A DNA stretch of 64,000 nucleotides from Anthopleura xanthogrammica (GCA_964019055.1 OZ025219.1:6862888-6926887); one strand, 5' to 3'. Numbered from the stretch's first letter, positions 24,171 through 36,472 are shown. Notes: generated by a model from the letters alone, not told the origin. Numbers and translations are program-made.

Positions 24171-26978
24171 CCTGGCAAACAATGACTTCTGTGTGGCCGC
24201 GGTACCCGTGGTGTTTCCATACAGTAGTAATATTACTATTAGCAGCTGAATTTGTCTGGACACAGGATTCATATTTTGGTAGCAGTAAGTCAATTATACA
24301 TAATTTATAGTACATGGTATTTATTTCCCTCAAAAATTAGACGTAAGTGCCATGTTTGTAAAAAAACGTATTTTGATTGACGGCCGTCGGAATGCTAGTT
24401 TGCAAACGAGACATTAAACTTGGCGGGTGGCACTTTAACGATAACGGTTATAAGACTTTGTAACTTTTTTATGGTATACAGAATGTCACATTCAAACCGA
24501 GAGGATTGGTTGTTTCAAAGATCCCGTGATCCCGTCTCGACCAATCCCTGTGCTTCTGTTCACCGATCGTGACCCAACTAGCCCGGTATATACTGGAGGC
24601 TTTGTTGACTTGAAAAATTGGAATCTGTACATGGGTGACTTGAAATGTCGATGTGCCGAAGAGGCTCGAGGGAAGGGGTACAAGATGTTCGGCTTGCAGT
24701 GGTATGGTATGTACACTTGTCTGGTAAATGCACAACTTTACCCAATTGATATGTGCACCGATAAACAGCCATTTCAAAAAAGGTTGAAGGTTTAAATGGC
24801 GACTGACGTTCGGTGATTAGCGATTACACGGGCGTAAGAAACTGTGCGACAATAAGAATTTCTTCATATTCATACCTAAACAATGCCTATCTAAAAGGTC
24901 TCATTTTACTTGGTTATTTTAGCTCATTAATCGCCAATCATCGATTGCTAATCGCTGTTCACCCCTTCAGCTCTTTTTGAAATAGCTGTATGTGGGTGCG
25001 CAGTCAGTTTAGAATTGTAAAATATAAAGCAGAATGACAACGCAATGAAATGGGCAGGATGCATTTGAGTTTTAGGGTGAAGATACTTAACAAGCTATAG
25101 CTCACGAAAAAAAAGTAAATTGATTCCTGTTTACCTGCTACCCAAAAAGAACGCTCCCTTTCTCCCACTAGCTCTCATTATAGCAATAGGATAATTAGTA
25201 TAATTAGTAATAAAAGCATAAATACTAATAATTTTCACTCAGGTGAGTGCTGGTCTGGACCAAACGCACATGAAACTTACAAGATCAACGGACCTTCAGA
25301 TAAATGCGTTACTCATGATCTAGCACAATGTACTGATGAAGAAGAGCAATGCGTTGGTAGAGATTTTGTGAATTTCGTTTATGAAATAGTAGGTGAGTTT
25401 GTAGTAATGTTTAAAGGCCGTTAATTTTATCGAAACATGAAACAAAAGGTAATGTTACACTGGACGATTCGCAATAACGATTTTTCGTCGTTTCGAATCG
25501 TTCCTTGTAAAATCAGGTAAACTCTGGGCGGATGCAAGTTTAATAACCAATAACCATTTTTATTAGGAATTTGTTTGAAGATTTTATAAATCAAGTCTAT
25601 GAAATCCTGTTGGGCAATGGAATAGCATGGAAAATGAAACACAATAGCTCTGAAAATTGCGATAAAAATGGCCGCAAAAATCGCATCAAAAGTCACCTGT
25701 GTAAATGGGCCTTAATATGCAACAAGTTCGATTATACCGTGATTCAGTAAACGTTTCTTCCTTGAATCAGCAAATGCCAGTCTCAATGCTACCGAGAAAC
25801 ACATTTACAATCATACCATGGAACACAATGAGACTGTAATTATATCTAACACAGTAAATGTTTCTTCCTTGCAGCAGCAAATGCCAGTCACAATGCTACC
25901 GAGAAACACATTCACAATGAGACTGAAATTACTACAGGATATAATAATACTCATCTCCATGTGCATATTCATCATAATGTGACGGTTACTACACCTGCGC
26001 CCACGACAACACCAACACCTAAACCATCACCAGAACCCACAATTCCACCACCACCACCACCAATGCCAAGCCCTGCACCTGTTTATGTACCCTGTCAAAG
26101 TGGTAAGTTTTAGATTAAGCCCGCTGCGTTTACAAATAAAATACTTTCTTCTCGTTTGGCTGTTGTTACAGCAGTTGTGCTTAATGCTCCTGAAGGGGTT
26201 ACTATTGCTACATGCAGTTTGCCTGTTGCTGTTACTGTTTAAAATTGTTGTTGTTGGTTTGCTGTCACTGTTACCGTCAATGGTGTTATTATTGTTAAAG
26301 TCCGACAATCAAAAGCGTCCACAAAAATGACCACATTTGATGTATTCGCATATTTCAATGCACGTGCATTTGTACGTTAAAACAAAACATTTAATGTGAA
26401 GCTGTCTGGGTTTGCCAAATAAGGTGTGTAAAGTCGTTTGGCAGCAAAAGCCCGTGCATAGAAGTATGCGAATATATTAAAAGTGGTCATAGTTTTGCGC
26501 GTCGCGCTGTAATGTTGCTACGGTTACTGCTGATTCTGGTGGTGAGATATGGTTCCCAAAGATGCCCATGTAAGTCGAAAGCTTTTACATGTGAAAATAA
26601 ATGTAAAAAAAAAACAAAAAACAGAAGGTTGAAGTAGCAATTTATTATAACCATGGATATAGTTCCTGTTCCTTATACTTTGCGTTCTCTCTCTTCCCAG
26701 GATGCATTCCTCCTCTCATGTGCCCAACGACCTATCCCTGTAGCCCTGTGTACACAGTGTACAGTGATGATAAGACAAACCCACAGCTGAAACGCAAGAA
26801 AATCAGGCTTTTGGAACGAATCCTAAAACACAATACACATACACGTCCAGATGGCCGTGCTGGTCAGCTGGTCACTTTCCTTGTAGGTTCGCTGAAAAAA
26901 GAAGGCGACGTCGTCAAAGACACTAGTAAGAAGTTGAGTGGACATCAAAAAAACGTTATGCCAAATGCCGGAATGTAA
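24171..26978 (+). CDS. Secreted cnidarian ECW-type cysteine protein with Pro/Thr/His-rich glycosylated linker
   Basis: Exons: 24171-24284 (ATG 24182), 24482-24706, 25243-25392, 25875-26102, 26701-26978. The coding length is 984 bases, 327 aa, with all introns phase 1. A 5' UTR acceptor (CCTTTTCAG) lies directly before 24171. Residues 1-28 form a signal peptide. Residues about 36-160 hold a domain starting RIGCFKD and ending FGLQWYG-ECWSGPNAHETY and NFVYEIV; I know this arrangement from many cnidarian secreted proteins but can give it no Pfam name. Next comes a linker with five N-glycosylation sequons, the His-rich HLHVHIHHN and PT/PPPPPP runs, then a short Cys cluster (C-x3-C-x5-C-x5-C) and a basic C-terminal tail with no membrane segment. 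AATAAA for poly(A) lies near 27065. Function unknown; an extracellular matrix, mucus or capsule role is possible. Confidence 0.8.
25747..25960 (+). repeat. 107-bp tandem duplication of an exon 4 acceptor region
   Basis: The stretch from AGTAAACGTTTCTTCCTTG at about 25747 is repeated at about 25854. Each copy covers the polypyrimidine tract, the AG acceptor and the first about 45 coding bases (AAATGCCAGT...GAGAAACACATT). Offset is 107 bp, not a multiple of three. The downstream copy has GCAGCAG, a NAGNAG tandem acceptor, and is the one that keeps the reading frame. Confidence 0.85.
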
Positions 26979-27991
26979 CACTCAGAAATTCCAAAAATAA
27001 TGTCGTAGGATTTCCGAATTTGTGAGAAACTAATGTATGATAATATATTCATATTTAAACCCCAAAATAAAATAATGCTCGATATTATCTACTTAAAATT
27101 TCCTAAAAATTAAGTTTGGCTTTGGGATTTAATCACACGGCGGCCATGTTTATTCCCATGCATGAGAGCAAAAACCTTTGTTTGGAATGTTCTGAAACGC
27201 CTCAAACTGAGGGCAAGGGGACCCAAGAGATTCAAAAAAATTTGTTTCGACCAATATGGCTTCCGCGTGATTAAAGCGAACTGTAAAGACATAAATAAAT
27301 TTTGTAATTATAGTTTCACGAATATAATTTTGATTCCAGTTCCAATATCATTCCTGTATAATTTCACTTACAATTTGTTATGAAAAGAATGAATACATGC
27401 ATACGATATTTGCAGAGAATGATCAGGATCGAAAATTATAAAATTGATTGGTACACGAAAAAATATCCTAATTCACTATGACGTCAAACATTATTTATAA
27501 GGGAGATAAAATGGTGAAGAACAATAAGAATTTGGAAAGTATAATCAGTTTACTAGCTCTACAGCTGAGTTGATAGCTCTTGGTAGCTTTTTCGCTGGTT
27601 TTCAAACATCTTGTAAACCGATATGTATCCTACAATATATATGGTATTGCTGGCATATAATTTTTCGCAGTATTTGTGTTGTTGCTGTTTTGTCCCCCTC
27701 ACACTACCATAATCCTTAGTTTTAAAACAAAAGATTGTGTTCGTATGATGTCATTATAAGCTAGGGTAACTATCTGAAGTTTCTTTTGGGAATATTTAAT
27801 ATCTATAGCTTCTCTGCTTATTGCGATTTTGAAGAAGTTGGAAGAAAATATATTCGGTATTGGTCTTTTCTCTTGAAATAAGTTTGGTATCGCGATATTC
27901 GCTTATTGCGCGGTAATTCTGAGCCAACAATACGGGTTTATATTGGCGGCTCTTTCTTGTGGGAGAATCGTGATATTTACAAAAAGGTTGC
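26979..27991. other. 3' flank of ECW gene and unique AT-rich spacer
   Basis: Contains the probable 3' UTR and poly(A) site (AATAAA near 27065). Frames on both strands at 27110-27383 overlap each other and show no domain. Nothing else recognisable precedes the TTAA transposon at 27992. Confidence 0.5.
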
Positions 27992-28322
27992 TTAAGGTTA
28001 CTGTAAACCTTCAGAGGCCATTTGTTTAAAAAAAAATTTTTTTACATAATGTAAAAGCTTATATAATGAAAATTCTTTTACAAAAAAGAAATTTTCAAAT
28101 TGTTAAATATTTTGCGAGTTATTTTGCAAAATATAATTTGAAGGAAAAGTAAACAAAGATCGAAGGTGTACTAATCCTATTATAATATCATGGAGTCCTG
28201 TGGATATTTCCCGCGAAAAAGGACATCCGGGTCTTTGAATAAGTTTGTTTACATCTTGACCGATGAACTATACCTTTGGACCTTCGACTGCGCTTTTATA
28301 TGCTTGTATGTTCGTATAAGTT

Positions 28323-29080
28323 ATGTCAAAACGAAAAAAGGGAAATCCATGGAGTGATATAAAGAAGAAACCTGGACCAAAAAGAATTAAATTTGAATTT
28401 AAAGAGGAGCGTAAAGCGTCACTAGCGGAGAGTGATAAAGGCTCTTGGTTCAAGCAAGAGTACGAAGAGGACGAGCCAAAACCAAAGAAAGTTAGCGCTA
28501 GCTCCTTGAAGCTAAAAGCCCAATCGGCCGAAAAAAGCCAAGATGTTGAGCCAACCGATAGCTTCATCGAAATTAGCGAAAGTAATGATTCATCAGAGGA
28601 AGAGAGTGAAGAGAGTGAGGTACCAGAAGAAAACTTCGCCATCTTGAATACCATCGAACTCAACAGCAAACTACAAGAAGTCGTAGTTTGTCGTTTTTGT
28701 CAAAAGGAGGGAGTTCAAATGGTTCAAGTATCACGAACAGGGTGTGCTTCGGAGTGGGCATTAAGATGTATTCTTCATACGAACATTCCAGCTATTCTAA
28801 CTTTTATTCCACCCCCAAGAACAACAGGTATTTCGATATAAACAGAACTATGGTGCTAGCATTCAGATTGATAGGCCGTGGATATTCGGCGGCTGTAAAG
28901 TTTACTAGTATTTTGAATCTTCCCAATCCTGTAAAGAGAGGTCCATGGTCTGAACATACTAAAGCCATCAGCGAAGTAGCTATGGAACTGCTCCAAGAAG
29001 AATTGAAGAATGCCGCTTTGGAATTGAAGAAATACAAGAAGGCAGTAGCAAAACAATATCATTCAAATAAAACTGTATGA
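28323..29080 (+). pseudogene. Frameshifted transposase-related fragment
   Basis: Two overlapping plus-strand frames form one decayed protein: 28323 to about 28770 (basic N-terminus KRKKGNPWSD, acidic middle, then CRFCQKE and the TGCASEWALRC stretch), continuing in another frame to 29080 (FDINRTMVLAFRLIGRGYSA and a Lys/Glu-rich C-terminus). The shift falls just after ALRC, where a second Cys pair would be expected. The FDINR...AFRLIGRG pattern and Cys pair resemble, from memory, invertebrate Mutator-like/Kolobok-type transposases with many coral copies. The catalytic DDE part is absent. It could instead be a domesticated host protein, but the frameshift and its place inside TTAA-flanked repeats argue against that. 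Confidence 0.65.
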
Positions 29081-29254
29081 TTTCCCGCGAATTTCAAAAG
29101 CTTGTCAATACTCCGTTTGACTCCATCTCTGATTGGTTGTCGGTCTCTGACTGTTGACAGTCGTCTTAACGAGGTGTGAACGCATCCAAAATCTTTAAAG
29201 CTTAAAATCTCTATGATCAATTTTTCGACAATTCCCTCTCTTTAAATGAATTAA

Positions 29255-29488
29255 TAGGGTATGAGGTTTTGTTTAATTTCGAAGAAATTTGGCAGAGAGC
29301 ATGTATAGATATTAATAAACAAAAGGGTGTGAGCGTTTTTTGATATTTTGATTATTTCGCCTGAAATGCGATCAAACGTCAATCGATAGAGAATTTTTTC
29401 CACCGTCCAACTTTAAACTCTCATAACTTTTTAATAAAGCAAAAAAACAAAAATCGCTCACACCCTTTTTTAGTTTAACATTACCCTA
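29255..29488. mobile_element. Nested 234-bp TTAA MITE
   Basis: Flanked by TTAA (29251-29254 and 29489-29492), with ends TAGGGTA and TACCCTA. Inner arms are also complementary: AAAGGGTGTGAGCG near 29322 pairs with CGCTCACACCCTTTT near 29455. It lies inside the larger TTAA element. Confidence 0.75.
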
Positions 29489-29743
29489 TTAAGGTAGTGC
29501 AGTTCATTTGGAATTCCTCGTTAACCCGATGTCCATTAATTCATGTCTACGAAACCCACCCGATTTGTCTTTACGGCACCGGTATTGTTTCAGATTATAA
29601 AATTGCTTTTTGGAAGTATTATATTTGAAATCTTTATCATATAACCTTTAAAACGGTATATAGTTTTAAATGGTTTTGTTTAATATGTTGCGGAGAGATA
29701 GTTTTAAATGAAACATACCCCTGAAGGTTTACAGTAACCTTAA

Positions 29744-31112
29744 TCTGTTAGCTAGTTTTTAGAGAGACTAAGCAAATTTGGGATTTTACCTGAACGAACA
29801 AAGCAAAAACCAAAGCAATGGAGAACGCATTTTAGAGGAGCGAACAAAATTTCTAGCCACAATGAATACTCTGAATGTTTTATCCTTAGAATATAATCAC
29901 GCTGGGCATGGTCACTTTAGCTGTTAGGAGCGTTTGTACAAGTATTTTTACTAGTGTCAACAAGATTCTTAGGAAGTGCATTAAGTTAATGATATTTTAA
30001 GATACGACTTCTTTACCCACTTATACACAAACTACCTTTTCCACTTGAGCTTGAAGTTCTGCTATAAACTATATATATGCCTCAAAGCGAAAAAACGCGA
30101 TGTTTTGGCTGCCAATAAAAGGAACGGACGTCTGAATGATTTGTTGTCAGTAAGCTTGAGTAGGGCAAAGAACGTCAAAGACGGACGCCAAAGACCGTTT
30201 GAAAACGTTCATCTGCTATAAGGTATATGTTATGGTCTGGTTATATTTTTTTGTGTATATAGGTGGTTTGTAATCGATCGCAAAAAGAATGAAATTATTT
30301 AAAAAAAGTCATGGCTACCATGTTGGTTGAACAAGAAAAGAAATCAAAGAAGTCAAATAATTTGTTTTGTTTAACTAGTCAACCAAAATGGCGGCCACGA
30401 CTTCTCATGAAATCATCAACTCCAGTCATTCAAAATATGAACCTAATCGTTAGAAATACGTTCGCATCAAATTGAACAGCCAGCCATCGAAGATTAGTAA
30501 GGAGTGCGTGGGGAAATATTTTTTCCTTTTACTAAAAATAAATTAATTAAGATATGTTCCCCTGTTGATGAAATTCTCGATTCCGTTCTTACGCTTGATA
30601 CCACTACTACCAGAATCCTTTTTGCTGTACACTTGCCCAATTGACACCATTATCTTGCGACTCCCAAAGTAGTTCAAACATTTGAATAAGAAAAATAATT
30701 CGAAGAGGGTTCTGGTGGCAGTGGTATCCAGACAAAATAAGGAGAATGGTAAAATTAATATTGAGTATTGGTGAGACTCAATCAATAGTGTGCATGCAAA
30801 AACGAAGAAAAGAAGAATATTCCCGATTGAATTCCCCTAAACTCGATCTCTTTAAGGTGTGAAGTCGATAACTCGATAGCGTGATTGGCTATGGCAATCA
30901 CTATGACAACCTACTAAATACGTTAATAGCTTGAAGTTATTTCTCCGGGTAGTTTTTTTTTAACAATAGGTGTACTCTAGATCTGTTTCTGTTTCCTGTG
31001 CACAGTTTTTAACACTCGGTTGGAGAGGTATTTTACGTGAAGGCATGCTGACATTGAGTTAAGAAGAAATCATTTGCTAAGTTTCTTCAGGGGACAAACG
31101 ACATGCCCGCTG
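29744..31112. other. AT-rich intergenic stretch, no gene seen
   Basis: Short frames such as 30543-30785 on the minus strand lack domains, signal sequence or splice support. Nothing recognisable apart from the tandem repeat that begins at 31113. Confidence 0.5.
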
Positions 31113-31460
31113 GCACTAGGGATCACTATTTTTCGACGTTACAAAAGATCCTTTCGTTTACGGACTAACTCAACTGCTTAATGCCTGCTAGCAGGCCCAC
31201 TAGCACTAGGGATCACTATTTTTCGACGTTACAAAAGATCCTTTCGTTTACGGACTAACTCAACGTGCCCACTATAGCACTAGGGATCGCTACTCCTTCT
31301 CACAAAAGATCCTTTCGTGAAATTGAAGCCTCACGGACTAACTAAACTGCTTTTAGGCATTAAAATGCCCGCTAACATACCGGCTAGCACTAAGGATCAC
31401 TACGACTTCTTACAAAATATTATTTTGGCAAAGTGAACCCTCACGGACTACCTCAATGGC
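31113..31460. repeat. Four-unit tandem repeat of about 75-110 bp with internal stem
   Basis: Units start at 31113, 31203, 31277 and 31386 with GCACTAGGGATCACTA. Each then has ACAAAAGATCCTTTCGT (degraded in unit 4) and ends in ACGGACTAACTCAA. GGATC near the unit start can pair with GATCC in the middle, giving one short stem per unit. Units 1 and 2 are nearly identical; units 3 and 4 have diverged and carry an extra TGAA-CCTC segment. Confidence 0.8.
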
Positions 31461-32897
31461 TTAATAGTCTTTACTTTGAAAGTATACTTCAGGCGAGACT
31501 GTATTTCTTAAATCAAGGCGTTAAATAGATGGAAATGAAAAAATAGCTAAAGTCTATTTGGAAATTAGAATGGTAGAATAGTGAGAAAATCTTAGTTAAA
31601 AATGTTACCTAATTCAATTCATGAAAATTTAATTATCGAGCTTATCAGTAATTTCCTCTCACGAGAGCGGTTGGCTCTTTGTTTAACATATATTTCTATT
31701 GTACATATTCCTATTTCCCCCCTGAAACTTGAATGCAAGCACAACGTCATTGTTTGTCATTAGGTATGATGACGTAAACATACACTCATACACACTCATT
31801 GTTAACCTAACAAGCTTTTCAATTTCCGTCTCTAACTTAAACAAATGTGTATTTTATTATCTTCAAGATTAACCTGAATATTTAATTTTCACCAAAAAAA
31901 AAGTCAACAAAAGTACGACAAGCTAAAATCTATCAAAATAGAGTAAACTTAACAAAAAATCATAACCATTTTTATTTATCTTCATTTGCCGTTTTGTGAA
32001 GGTGTAAACTGTCAGCGACCGGACCAGCTTCAGTGTGTTTGCAGTTTGATTATTTATTAGTAATAATATCAGAACTTTATTGATTTACCGATTTCACGGT
32101 AAATTAAAACCAATGTAAAAAAGATAGGTACAAATAAACATCAAAAACTGCCGTTTGTAAATATTGGATAGTCGTTTGAAGATAACTTAGATATGTCGGA
32201 TTCAGGGAACATCTGCAGTGAGTAGTATGATAGGAATGCAATTTTCGTTAATCAAGGTGAAGCTTATTGAAGGCACCTTTGCTCATCTTCCATGCAATCA
32301 ACTCGATTGCACGCATCAAACACATTGGTATATACTGTCCTGCACATTAAATATCAAATCCCACCCAAAAATATAATTAAAATGAGCAAAAGAATCGATA
32401 AAAACTAGCGGATCTTATTTCTCCTTCTTACTGATAACGTTAAGACTGCAACTCCAAGGGATTAGCCGCTTGGTGACATTTTCTGTTTATTTGCAACTGC
32501 TATTCTAAATTTCATTAATTGAGCTTTATCTTGAATTTGAAATAGTCAACGAAGATCTTGGAATTAATTGCGCAGAGGTGTTTTTCAAGCTTAGGACAGA
32601 ATTGCAGCTGGTCGGCCGTCAAATAAATTTAACATAAAACCTTCAGTTGATAAAACTCTTCAAAGATCGAGCTCTCATAAAAAAATAGCAATCTCTTGAA
32701 CTATTGGGCAAGTGTGTCGGTTTACTATGTCTCATTTTTAAAATATTGATCTTATGTTATGAAATTTTAGATTTTCATTTTACTCTGCAAAATATCAGCT
32801 GGGAATTAGATATTTTCATCGAATCAATCTAGGATATATTTACATTTGCATTTCACAATTCAAAGAATGGCGAAGTGTTGAAATATCGTTTAAATTA
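31461..32897. other. AT-rich intergenic stretch, no gene seen
   Basis: No frame above about 60 codons on either strand, and no clear repeat. Featureless by eye. Confidence 0.5.
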
Positions 32898-33111
32898 CAG
32901 TGAGGACACTCGAACCATGAACACTTGATATTTTTATATTTTTTATTTTATGAACTTTATACTGCTTCAAACCTTCTGAAAATGAAGCACTGAACTCAAA
33001 TAATCTTATTGTTCAAAATAAATCATATTTCCAATCGATTCACACAAGGGATAAAGGAGAAAAAAAGTATGAAAAAACCTCAAAGTGTTCACGGTTCGAG
33101 TGTCCTCACTG
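32898..33111. mobile_element. Tc1/mariner-like MITE, 214 bp
   Basis: Ends start with CAGTGAGGACACTCGAACC and the complement, 29 bp with one mismatch, flanked on both sides by TA (32896-32897 and 33112-33113). CAGT ends with TA duplication are typical of Tc1/mariner. The interior is AT-rich and non-coding. Confidence 0.85.
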
Positions 33112-33113
33112 TA

Positions 33114-36100
33114 AAGCTATACATTGTCGAAATTTAAGGAACGAAGGAGAAATTATTTGGTGGGATGAATAGGAAAGTATATGAGATCCAAAAACACTGT
33201 TTTGACTGAGTCCGGGACCAAAAATACTGAAAATGTAGTTCGTAAATTTGGGATCGGTTTTTGGGTAACTTATGGGTTAAACTATGCAATAGCTATGTGG
33301 GATCAGAGGTCAATACTTTGAACAGGGTCAGAGATCTAAGTCTATTGCTCAGGGATTAAAGATTTGGACAGAACTGATGAGAAACAGGAAAGAAAAAATA
33401 TACTTCTTCACGCCCCAAACAGTATACACCATTTAATACCAATAATATTTTTATAACAAAACTCCCAAGACTGAAATTCATGGTAAAGTGAAATGCACCT
33501 GGGTATCTGAGATAAAGATAGAGAAAAAGCGCGAAAAAAAAATCTCTATTTTTACTCAGCCTTCACTCGAGCTATAATTTTTTTTAAATACGAACTTCCA
33601 TAACCAGGCATGGAAAACAAACCTTTTGTTCCGCTTGAAATGAATTTCTAATAAATAATTATAAAAGAGAAAATGCAATAAAATCAAGGAAACTTAAATT
33701 TTGAAAGATTGTATAGTTTTCGGGGTTTATTTAGACCAGATAAGAAACAGTGATTCTGAGTTACTTCATAAGCTAAGGTTAGTTCATTAGTGAAAATAAC
33801 ACATTATATTTGCCAAACATTAGCACCGTGTTTGTTTAACACGAGGAAATAAATTTGGGAGATCTTTTTGGACACAACGCACCTAAATTGTAAACTTATT
33901 TTCTATTTGCTTAGGTTTATAAGTAAATTTGATTTTTCAGATAAAACTATTAGCAAAATACCTTGAAGTTTTATCCATAAAAGAAAAGTTTAAGAATTTT
34001 TTTTGGGGGAAGTTAATTCATTGTTTAAGTTAGAGATTTTAGTGAAGTCCACACAATGTCAAACACTGTTATTAATTCCGCAAAACTCACAGGTGGCGGA
34101 CTCTCTCTGGTTTAATTTACACTTTCAACCGTTTGTTTGATTGCATCCGTTGGCGGTCAATCATTTTTGACACATTCTTATAAAGAATAAAATCTGCTAC
34201 TTCAAAAAAACGCTAAAAAATCACTAAAGTTTTCCTATGTTTATGAACTTCTGTTCGATTTGACTGACACCTTTTGAGATAAAAAAGTATTATTAGAATA
34301 AGATTTGATATACGAAGAACTCCAGCTACAAAGGTAGCGTAGAATCGAGTTCATTAATTGAAATTTAATGGTCGTCTTCTAGGCGAGTTTCGTTAAAAAA
34401 AAATTACTTTTTCAGAAAAAGAATGAAAACAAAAACACAACATCGATTGAGAATTTTTTTTAGCAGCTTCGCTCGAAATATAACTCAATGTTACTGAGAA
34501 AATATTTAATCACGAGGAAAAATATATTGGTTTTAAGTTAACGCGCCTTGTGTAGAATAAAATGAGAAGAGATTATTAAAAAGTATTTAGTGGAATTTGG
34601 GATGAATTCAGCTGTCACAGAAAAAAAGTAGAATTTAGAATAAATTTAATTAAAATTTAAAAAAGCACTCCTTTGAGAAAATATAAGTTAAAAGGGACAG
34701 ACATAAATATTGTTAAATTTTCAACTTTGTTTCAAACTTTTTTATTTATTTTCAAAATACATGAGATTGAACCTAACTTTAACGTTTCAAATGTTATTTT
34801 TGTTTCCAAAGTATTTGCAAGAAATAATATATAACACTTGAAATTCCCTAATTCATAAATTATCTTGAATATAAAGGTTTTTTTGTTTTAAGGTAGTGCT
34901 TTAAAACCCCTGGGATTTACCCACATCATGCTATTTCCAATTACATAGATTTTTTCTCGAAATGTAGCTTTTAATCATAAAATTTAAGCGAATAATAAAT
35001 CATAAAAAATCATGAAAAAAAACCTTAAAGATTAAAGGTTTCTAGAAATATCAAAAGTTATCTGTTAAAACATTCATTAGTTGACTTTAAGTGAAGGTGA
35101 GTTGAGGAATCAACTTCTCAATTCCAACTGGATTTAGCGGAAGGAAAGCTACTATATGATACAAATTGTGAATCCCACAAAAAAACCGGGACAGTGTGTG
35201 TGCCTTATCTCTGCAAGATTATGAGCTATAAACTTTTTAGGAGATTATACTTTCAAACTCCATTGATTCTAGAGGGGATTGAACAAATTAAGGAATAAAG
35301 AGAGTTAAAGCAACACTTTTATTATGCTTAAAGTTAAGCCATAATCCTGTAGATGCAGACGCGGTGGGAATGCTACCGGTTTCCATCCTGATTCAAAAGC
35401 GCGGGAATGGAAGATAAGGCCTTTGTGATGCCGCTGTGGTAGGGCGCTCTTGTTTGTTGAATAAAACCACTAATCCCACGGAGAATTGATCACACTCTAT
35501 GAATGGCAACATCCTGAAAACGTTTTAAGGAACGGTCTTAAAAGAAGGGAAAATACTTTCTGGCAAAATAGCAAAAGCAACCAATAAAAATGTCGGTAGG
35601 CGGGCAATTCTCTCTCCTCAAACTTGCCTTTGTATAACATTTTGTATCAACAAGATAATGTGTTTTGGGAAACTTACGTTTTAAACAAAAAGAAATCATC
35701 TAAAAGGGTTATAAAGAACAAAACAATATAACATTTCTCTTTTTCAAATAAGTTCGGTTTTTTTAATATTGTTGCTACAAGTGTAATTATTTTAACTCGA
35801 TTGTACTCTGACAGTTTGCAGGAAAATTTCTCAGGCACATCAAATATTTCTGCTTGGTTACTTCACCTTGGTGCTGATAATCTTCAAAATCTTCCTTGAA
35901 GAGTAGATTTCTATTTTTAATTTCAACCTATAAAATGAAACAAAATGAAGAAAAATTATTTCGCAATCGAGAATTGACTTCCACTTGGAAGTCCCTCCTG
36001 CGTTCCATTTTGGAGCACTCGCGTCATTGGAGCTACTCGATCTTGTGAAAGCCTTGTTTTGCCGAACTCCGTGATGAATTCGGAAGTAATTTTCTGATAA

Positions 36101-36340
36101 ACGGCCCACGGGTTATACACAACAGAAAAGACACACGCCCAAATAAAACAATGCACTCTCAACACTCACCTATACATTCAAGATTTGGAATCTCAAACAT
36201 GATAGACATTGTCTCACAAAGTGCGTGTCATGAAATTGCTGTTAGTTAAATCGCCAATCGATGTCCTTATCTTTGGGCTTCGAACTGTCCAATCAAAATC
36301 CTCGAGCGTGTTTTAAATAAGCGCTGGCGTTGGCTTCAAA
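33114..36340. other. Very AT-rich intergenic stretch, no gene supported
   Basis: About 3.2 kb with almost no open frames and many A/T runs. A minus-strand frame at 36165-35956 lacks an ATG. An upstream ATG at 36200 is followed by a GTGAGT donor at about 36169, but no continuing exon was found, so no gene is called. Confidence 0.5.
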
Positions 36341-36472
36341 GTATAAAGGGAACAGAGAAGCGTACGACATTGCAATAGTGGCTGTTTTCAACCTAAGGAA
36401 GGGCATATTCTAAATTCTACTCAAGGGACTTTGATCAAATTCTTTAATAAAGGATCTTTGCGATTAAAAAGG
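36341..36472 (+). promoter_or_regulatory. Candidate core promoter and 5' UTR exon of the small peptide gene
   Basis: TATAAAG at 36342-36348, with a CCAAT-type CCAATCAAAA about 55 bases upstream. A start near 36372 would give an untranslated first exon ending at 36472 in AAGG|GTAAGT, a strong donor. The matching acceptor would be before 39257, in front of the start codon. Inferred from signals only. Confidence 0.45.

Larger units (their letters stand above)
27996..29739 (+). mobile_element. TTAA-flanked DNA transposon with decayed Mutator/Kolobok-type transposase
   Basis: TTAA at 27992-27995 and 29740-29743 are target-site duplications. The 19-bp ends GGTTACTGTAAACCTTCAG (27996-28014) and the complement (29721-29739) match perfectly. 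TTAA targets are typical of piggyBac and Kolobok. The element encodes a broken transposase N-terminal region (separate entry), and a nested MITE sits at 29255-29488. Total 1744 bp, so no room for a full catalytic domain; presumably non-autonomous or internally deleted. Confidence 0.85.

Noticed and set aside
26027..26330. Frames on both strands over the PPPPPP exon and the next intron
   Set aside because: Low-complexity shadow of the real exon 25875-26102 and of a GTT/CTG-rich intron.
35956..36200. Minus-strand secreted-looking frame with hydrophobic start
   Set aside because: The frame has no ATG. The only nearby ATG exon (36200) leads to a donor, with no identifiable second exon.
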